NCBI GenBank assembly: GCA_012269655.1
Contig: JAAXJV010000267.1
Location: 1-5,291, forward strand
DNA length: 5,291 nucleotides
Reading direction: 5' to 3'
Source of the DNA: Pseudomonadales bacterium
Lineage (GTDB): Bacteria > Pseudomonadota > Gammaproteobacteria > Pseudomonadales > Litorivicinaceae
The translations under genes were made by a program, and so were the position numbers. Below are positions 1 through 5,291 of the stretch, one piece after another (positions within the stretch are counted from its first letter, which is position 1; each line of letters starts with the position of its first letter). The notes beneath the pieces were generated by a model. The model was not told where the DNA came from. It saw only the letters and a list, made by a program, of their open reading frames with translations, and searched no databases.

Positions 1-90
1 TGAGCGGCATTAAATCCGCCACAAATCGGCTGCGTTTAACCTCTATTTCACTCTGATGCGGCCACGCCGGGCTGAGATAGGCTATTGCGC
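1..90. other. Short non-coding stretch downstream of the permease gene
   Basis: These 90 bases follow the permease stop codon (TGA at 93-91) in the direction of transcription. There is no convincing intrinsic terminator: an imperfect hairpin (CGGC-CAC-GCCG at 59-69, weakly extended by CTC/GAG at 51-53 and 74-76) lacks a T tract on either strand. On the minus strand GTG (22-20) and an in-frame ATG (10-8) could begin a further co-directional gene leaving the window. On the plus strand a frame open from base 3 to a TGA at 54-56 could be the tail of a convergent gene. Neither can be supported from so few codons. Confidence 0.4.
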
Positions 91-797
91 TCATGCGAAG
101 TACTGCACCACAAGCCGTAAGGCTAGGACCGTTAACAGCGCATTCAAAACGAATTTAAAATGCTGTTCAGACACACGACCCAGCAGTCGAGCGCCAGCTA
201 GGTTACCCAGGGTAGCGGCTAAGCACATCGCGACCAACGCAGGCAGATAGGCGATCCATTCGAATCCGATCCAGGCAAAGGCGAGCGCCTTCACGCCGTA
301 TTGCAGTCCCATCACCATACCGTGAGTCGCAATGATTTCATGGCGAATCCAGGCTGCTCTAGGAAGAACCGCCATTACCATGGGCCCCATTGCGCCGAGA
401 AACATAGACAGGGCACCGGTAATACCGCCTGACAGCGACGCAGGCCATTGCCCAACCTGAAACCAATTCGGGCGCCAGGTGGCGATCAAAACAAATAGGC
501 CCAATAGCAACTGACCCAGATCGACCGGCACGGAATTTACCCAGCGACTGACCAGAGCAATGGCGATCACGCCAGCGGCCAGAAACGGCCACACATAGCT
601 CCAGCGAATATGCCTACGCTGAATAACAACACGATTGAGATTGGAATACAGCATGACCAGAGCATGCAAGGGAATCAAAACCGAGGGCGGCACGAATTGC
701 GCCATGATCACCAAAATCAGGACGCCACCACCGACGCCCATAATTCCGGTTAGGGTCGAGCCGACAAACGCCGCCAGCCCGAGCCACAGGATTTCCA

Positions 798-798
<1 letters not shown>
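91..798 (-). CDS. TauE/SafE-family membrane permease (putative sulfite/anion exporter-like)
   Basis: This 235-residue, very hydrophobic protein resembles the TauE/SafE (DUF81, YfcA-like) family of inner-membrane transporters, some of which export sulfite, sulfoacetate or other small organic anions. I see about seven to eight membrane segments (roughly 3-33, 38-58, 68-88, 93-109, 120-146, 158-178, 181-206, 213-233). The family's internal duplication is visible as two glycine-rich re-entrant-looking motifs: GIMGVGGGVLILV (18-30) in the first half and GALSMFLGAMGPMVMA (128-143) in the second. A basic loop QRRHIRW (60-66) probably faces the cytoplasm. The length is at the short end of the family (often about 240-260) but both halves are complete. 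The ATG overlaps the serS TGA as TGATG with no good Shine-Dalgarno, so translation probably depends on ribosomes finishing serS. The substrate cannot be inferred: no sulfur-metabolism gene is adjacent, and the operon gives no functional hint. Confidence 0.88.
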
Positions 799-2075
<1,277 letters not shown>

Positions 2076-2435
2076 TTAAATCGAACGGGTCCATGACAGA
2101 CCCAATGCGCATGCGCTCAATGATATCAAGAGTGTCGCCACAATGTAGCCCACCGCCGAGGTGACTTTGCCCTCATTAAGCATGTTCATGGCCTCTAACG
2201 AGAAGGTCGAGTAGGTCGTCAAAGCACCCAGAAAACCCGTAATCAATAACGGACGTAAGCTGTCACTCAACTCAGTTCGGCTAGCCAGGAAGCCGGCCAA
2301 CACACCAATTAAGAAACAGCCGACTCCATTGGCAATCAGGGTAGCTGCCGTACCTTTGAAGACGGTGCTTAAGCCGTATCGAGCACAGGCACCCAAGGCG
2401 CCACCGATGGCCACCGCCGCATAGGTCATCATCAT
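2076..2435 (-). CDS. crcB: Fluoride ion channel CrcB (Fluc family)
   Basis: CrcB/Fluc is a small inner-membrane channel that lets cytoplasmic fluoride leak out, protecting enolase and other enzymes. The 119-residue protein has four predicted membrane segments (about 4-24, 30-51, 62-86, 92-115). Signatures are GGALGACARYGLS (11-23), the pore Asn36 in ATLIANGVG, and the TM3 break GFLGALTTYSTFSLE (67-81). The two pore-lining aromatics are Tyr75 and Phe78, where characterised channels such as E. coli CrcB have Phe and Phe. Only one crcB copy is present here, so the channel is presumably an antiparallel homodimer of a dual-topology protein; the few loop charges (K27, R53, R61, K90, R117) show no strong inside bias. 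The start is the first of three tandem ATGs (ATGATGATG), overlapping the rarA TGA; the second or third ATG would also work. GCGAG lies 7 bases upstream. No fluoride riboswitch precedes it, as expected for a gene embedded in an operon. Confidence 0.96.
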   Translation of the reverse strand: MMMTYAAVAIGGALGACARYGLSTVFKGTAATLIANGVGCFLIGVLAGFLASRTELSDSLRPLLITGFLGALTTYSTFSLEAMNMLNEGKVTSAVGYIVATLLISLSACALGLSWTRSI

Positions 2436-3703
2436 GATTGATCTCGCATTCGCAGGCGAGCCAAACGCTCACCGATTTTAATTTCTAAACCGCGGTTCAC
2501 CGGCTCGTATAGCCGTGTACCCGCCAAGGCATCTGGAAAATAATTAACGCCGGCGGCATAGGCCTCGAGCTCATCGTGAGCATAGCGATACTCAGCGCCG
2601 TGGCCCATTTCTTTGGCCAGCGCGGTTGGCGCGTTGCGCAAATGATTGGGCACTTCAAGGCTGCCCTGAGCCGCTAAAGCCTTGGCCGCCTTCCAGGCCG
2701 TGTAAACCGCATTACTTTTCGGCACGCTGGCCAAAAATGTCGCCGCCTGAGCCAAAGCCAATTCCGCTTCTGGCATGCCCAAACGCTCGGTCGCTTGGTA
2801 AGCGTCCATGGCGACCTGTAAAGCCCGAGGGTCGGCGTTGCCGATGTCTTCACTGGCCATCCGAACCATACGCCTGGCCAGATATAGCGGGTCGCAGCCG
2901 CCATCGAGCATTCGAGCTAACCAATACAGGGCCGCATCCGGACTCGAGCCACGTAGCGATTTGTGCAGTGCTGATATCTGATCGTAAAACTGATCTCCGC
3001 CCTTATCGAAACGGCGCACCGCGGCGCCCAATAAATGCGCCAAGTCAGACAGCTCGATCTGATCCTGTGTCAGGTCCATGGCCGATTCCAACAGCCCTAG
3101 ACAGCGCCGCGCATCACCATCGGCCGCATCGACCAAAGCATCCCGTGCATTCGGTGCGATCGTGCGAGCATCCAAGCCTCGGTCAATCAGTTGGCTGAGC
3201 TCTGAAGCATTCAACGATTTAAGCGGCAGCACCCGAGCACGGCTTAATAACGCGGCATTAAGTTCAAACGCTGGATTCTCGGTCGTGGCGCCGATCAGCG
3301 TTATCAAGCCGTCCTCAACGAAGGGAAGAAACGCGTCCTGCTGCGCTTTATTAAATCGATGCACCTCGTCAACAAACAGTACGGTCCGAATCTGCCGCGC
3401 ATTGAGTGCCCGGGCTTGATCGATCACCCCTCGAATGTCCTTGACCCCACTGGTCACCGCCGAGAGCGTTAGCATCTCGGCTTCGATATGCTGCGACAGC
3501 AATCGAGCCAAGGTCGTCTTCCCGACACCCGGCGGCCCCCAAAAAATGATCGAAGGCAAATGCCCTCGGGACAGCATTTGAGTCAACGGGCCCTCGGGCC
3601 CTAAAAGATGTGCCTGACCAATCACCTGCTCTAAACTTTGCGGACGCAGTCGAGCCGCCAAGGGCTGGCTGACCGGTGAAGATTGATCAAACAGATCGGC
3701 CAT
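2432..3703 (-). CDS. rarA: Replication-associated recombination protein RarA (MgsA), AAA+ ATPase
   Basis: RarA is a cytoplasmic AAA+ ATPase of the clamp-loader class, related to eukaryotic WRNIP1/Mgs1. It acts at stalled replication forks and gaps with SSB and can separate duplex ends. Seen over 423 residues: N-terminal PLAARLRPQSLEQVIGQ (14-30), Walker A GPPGVGKTT (56-64), SAVTSGVKDIR (81-91), Walker B VLFVDEVHRFNKAQQDAF (108-125), sensor 1 IGATTENPAFELN (137-149), arginine-finger region LLSRARV (152-158), sensor 2 GDARR (196-200), then the helical tetramerisation part with FYDQISALHKSLRGS (239-253), MASEDIGNADPRA (282-294) and HLRNAPTALAKEMG (354-367). All ATPase residues are intact. It is somewhat shorter than E. 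coli RarA (447), mostly at the C-terminal tail and in a loop after sensor 2. The ATG overlaps the lolA stop as TAATG, with a modest GAGAG ribosome site 5 bases upstream (3709-3713). The stop overlaps crcB as ATGA. Confidence 0.97.
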   Translation of the reverse strand: MADLFDQSSPVSQPLAARLRPQSLEQVIGQAHLLGPEGPLTQMLSRGHLPSIIFWGPPGVGKTTLARLLSQHIEAEMLTLSAVTSGVKDIRGVIDQARALNARQIRTVLFVDEVHRFNKAQQDAFLPFVEDGLITLIGATTENPAFELNAALLSRARVLPLKSLNASELSQLIDRGLDARTIAPNARDALVDAADGDARRCLGLLESAMDLTQDQIELSDLAHLLGAAVRRFDKGGDQFYDQISALHKSLRGSSPDAALYWLARMLDGGCDPLYLARRMVRMASEDIGNADPRALQVAMDAYQATERLGMPEAELALAQAATFLASVPKSNAVYTAWKAAKALAAQGSLEVPNHLRNAPTALAKEMGHGAEYRYAHDELEAYAAGVNYFPDALAGTRLYEPVNRGLEIKIGERLARLRMRDQS

Positions 3704-4311
3704 TAAGGCTCTCGATTGTCCAGCAGGTCGACGCCCGCGGGCGGTGTGAACTCAAAAGCGGTTGTTGCCGGCTGATTTAAACTGACATTACGCAGGGTAA
3801 TTCGGGTCTGTTGATCCAGCGTATCAATCACGCCGACAGACAGCGGTATATCGCCCAGGAATTCCAAAACCAAAGCCTGATACAAGGAATCGTCATTGGG
3901 CGTGAGCTGGTAGACCACCTTGTCACCCGCTCGCTGCAATTCCTCAACAAAATATTGCTGAGCCAAATCTTGATCATTCAGATTGAGCAATAACGCCGCT
4001 GGACTGTCGGCCAAGACGGATACGGGATCTCGAGTGACTTGTTCTAAATCTTTGTCATAGGTCCATAGGGATTCCCCGTCGCTGACGATCAGTTGAGGAA
4101 TCGGATCCTGAGTCTCCCAGCGCATTAAATTGGGTCGGGCTAGGGCTAGGGTGCCAGGGATTGATTGAATGTCCCGACCTGCGGCATCCCGTGCTAATTG
4201 GGTAAATTCGGCCTCAAGTGTGCTGAGCGTTGCCAGACGCTGAGTCAACTCGTCGGCCGGTCCTGCCCATGCAGACCCTGCCAAAAACGCTAGCGCAACT
4301 ATGAATTTCAA
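3703..4311 (-). CDS. lolA: Periplasmic outer-membrane lipoprotein carrier LolA
   Basis: LolA takes mature lipoproteins from the LolCDE ABC transporter at the inner membrane and ferries them through the periplasm to LolB (or directly to the outer membrane). The 202-residue precursor is almost the length of E. coli LolA (203). It begins with a short signal peptide, [16 protein letters not shown], with a likely signal peptidase I cut after AWA-16. [10 protein letters not shown] (57-66) contains Arg59, aligning with E. coli mature Arg43, which is important for lipoprotein handover. [13 protein letters not shown] (74-86) and [10 protein letters not shown] (186-195) are further family signatures. 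The start is TTG, overlapping the ftsK stop as TTGA and preceded by AAGGAG. The next in-frame Met (63) would delete the signal peptide and the first strands. The TAA stop shares one base with the rarA start. Beyond these motifs the sequence diverges considerably from E. coli, as is usual for LolA. LolB is not in this window. Confidence 0.95.
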   Translation of the reverse strand: MKFIVALAFLAGSAWAGPADELTQRLATLSTLEAEFTQLARDAAGRDIQSIPGTLALARPNLMRWETQDPIPQLIVSDGESLWTYDKDLEQVTRDPVSVLADSPAALLLNLNDQDLAQQYFVEELQRAGDKVVYQLTPNDDSLYQALVLEFLGDIPLSVGVIDTLDQQTRITLRNVSLNQPATTAFEFTPPAGVDLLDNREP

Positions 4312-5291
4312 TCGTGGCTCCTTGGCTTGGGTGCAATCACTTCCCGCTGTCCGTTGTGCCCCATCGAGGACACGACACCGGCCGCTTCCATCGCCTCGAT
4401 CATCCGAGCACTGCGGTTGTAACCAATTTTCAGTTTTCGTTGAACCGCACTGATCGAAGCTCGACGCGACTCCAAGACAAACTCGACCGCTTGATCGTAC
4501 AGGGGATCGGATTCTTCGGCGTTGCCGCCTTCACCATCTGCGCCTGTGCCCCCGGCGCCTTCGGACTCGTCATAACCCGATAAAATGTCTGGCACCAAGT
4601 CTGGACTGCCCTGCCCTTTCCAGTGCTCGACAACGCGATGCACCTCGTCATCCTCGACCAGACAGCCATGCACACGCACCGGCATACCGGTGCCCGGCGG
4701 TAAGAACAGCATGTCGCCATGACCCAGTAATTGCTCGGCGCCGCCTTGATCCAAGACTGTTCGGCTGTCGATTTTTGACGAGACTTGGAAGCCAATTCGG
4801 GTCGGCACGTTGGCCTTGATCAAACCCGTGATCACATCAACCGAAGGACGCTGGGTTGCAAGGATCAAGTGAATGCCTGCGGCTCGCGCTTTTTGAGCGA
4901 TCCGGGCAATCAATTGGTCCACTTTTTTGCCCACGATCATCATCATGTCGGCAAATTCGTCGATCACGACCACGATCATGGGAAGGGTATCCAGCTCAGG
5001 CGCGCTGGTTTCACCAATACCCGCATTTTCCGGATTCCATAAGGGATCCAGCATAGGCTCGCCGGCATCGCGGGCGTCTTTGACCTTCTTGTTAAAGCCT
5101 GCCAGATTCCGGACGCCGACCTGGGCCATCAGCTTATAGCGACGTTCCATCTCGCCAACACACCATCTGAGTGCATTCGCAGCCTCTTTCATATCGGTGA
5201 CGACAGGTGATAGCAGGTGGGGAATGCCCTCATAAACGCTGAGCTCCAGCATCTTGGGATCCACCAGAATAAAGCGCACCTCGTCTGGGCC
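4308..5291 (-). CDS. ftsK: DNA translocase FtsK, C-terminal part (5' end outside window)
   Basis: FtsK is a septum-anchored, ATP-driven dsDNA pump that moves chromosome ends and activates XerCD recombination at dif during division. The 327 visible residues are the end of the protein; the frame is open to the window edge (first codons read [13 protein letters not shown]). A GTG at 5279 is therefore an internal Val, not a start. Seen, numbered from the window edge: [10 protein letters not shown] (6-15), the Walker B strand [14 protein letters not shown] (105-118), [11 protein letters not shown] (144-154), [13 protein letters not shown] (188-200), a Gly/acidic linker (about 240-260) and the winged-helix gamma domain (about 261-321) with [10 protein letters not shown] (290-299). 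Asn292, Arg296 and Glu299 match the E. coli gamma residues implicated in reading KOPS DNA. The Walker A loop, the N-terminal membrane domain and the long linker lie outside the window. The TGA stop overlaps the lolA start. The gamma domain argues for true FtsK rather than a conjugative FtsK-like ATPase. Confidence 0.97.
   Translation of the reverse strand, partial: GPDEVRFILVDPKMLELSVYEGIPHLLSPVVTDMKEAANALRWCVGEMERRYKLMAQVGVRNLAGFNKKVKDARDAGEPMLDPLWNPENAGIGETSAPELDTLPMIVVVIDEFADMMMIVGKKVDQLIARIAQKARAAGIHLILATQRPSVDVITGLIKANVPTRIGFQVSSKIDSRTVLDQGGAEQLLGHGDMLFLPPGTGMPVRVHGCLVEDDEVHRVVEHWKGQGSPDLVPDILSGYDESEGAGGTGADGEGGNAEESDPLYDQAVEFVLESRRASISAVQRKLKIGYNRSARMIEAMEAAGVVSSMGHNGQREVIAPKPRSHD
4318..4323 (-). 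promoter_or_regulatory. Shine-Dalgarno of lolA (AAGGAG)
   Basis: AAGGAG lies inside the last codons of ftsK, followed by a 6-base spacer (CCACGA) and then TTG. This near-ideal site decides the lolA start: no ATG or GTG in the lolA frame lies close upstream, and only initiation at this TTG includes the signal peptide. Confidence 0.85.

Noticed and set aside
3..56. Tail of a convergent gene on the plus strand ending at TGA 54-56
   Set aside because: Only 17 sense codons are visible and they match no family I recognise; a chance open frame of this length is common.
51..76. Possible terminator hairpin after the permease gene
   Set aside because: The stem is only four continuous pairs with a three-base loop plus a distant three-base outer match, and no T-rich tract follows on either strand.
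2436..2500. Possible fluoride riboswitch upstream of crcB
   Set aside because: The sequence before crcB is the conserved 3' coding end of rarA, and the start codon overlaps the rarA stop; I see no sign of the riboswitch core.
2626..3198. A 190-codon open frame on the plus strand opposite rarA
   Set aside because: It lies wholly antisense to a clearly functional AAA+ gene, its translation is Pro/Arg/His-rich with no recognisable motif, and the openness follows from GC-rich codon usage on the other strand.
4548..4590. Gly/Asp/Glu-rich repeat-like coding segment in ftsK (visible residues about 238-252)
   Set aside because: It is the flexible linker between the FtsK motor and gamma domain, which is normally variable and low in complexity; it is not a true DNA repeat.
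5277..5279. GTG as a start codon for the FtsK fragment
   Set aside because: The frame remains open to the window edge with family-typical residues ([12 protein letters not shown]), so the GTG encodes an internal valine.

Overview
This 5.3 kb window comes from a bacterial chromosome and is almost entirely coding. All six genes lie on the minus strand, so transcription runs from high to low coordinates: 'ftsK (3' part) > lolA > rarA > crcB > serS > TauE/SafE-family permease. The ftsK-lolA-rarA-serS order is a classic gammaproteobacterial arrangement (E. coli has it without crcB; pseudomonads and relatives have crcB between rarA and serS). LolA means the cell has an outer membrane. Base composition is moderately GC-rich, by eye in the mid-50s percent. 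I infer a gammaproteobacterium of the Pseudomonas/Oceanospirillum-like grade and cannot name a genus from this sequence alone.

Layout: 5291-4308 encodes the C-terminal motor part and the DNA-reading gamma domain of FtsK and enters from outside the window. 4311-3703 is lolA, which starts at a TTG overlapping the ftsK stop codon. 3703-2432 is rarA (mgsA), 2435-2076 is crcB (fluoride channel), 2063-798 is serS (seryl-tRNA synthetase) and 798-91 is a putative anion/sulfite exporter-like membrane protein. Only about the first 90 bases lack a convincing gene.

The genes are packed extremely tightly. Four of the five junctions overlap by 1-4 bases (TTGA, TAATG, ATGA, TGATG), and the fifth has a 12-base gap that carries a good Shine-Dalgarno sequence. 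This predicts one polycistronic unit with translational coupling. No internal promoter, riboswitch or terminator is convincing. The genes share a transcript rather than a pathway: chromosome segregation (FtsK), lipoprotein transport to the outer membrane (LolA), replication-fork maintenance (RarA), fluoride resistance (CrcB), translation (SerS) and a small-anion permease.

I found no new system, mobile element, CRISPR array or RNA gene. The findings are modest: a non-ATG lolA start, a tyrosine in the pore-lining FxxF motif of CrcB, a permease gene at the serS-distal end of the cluster, and a KOPS-like octamer inside ftsK.
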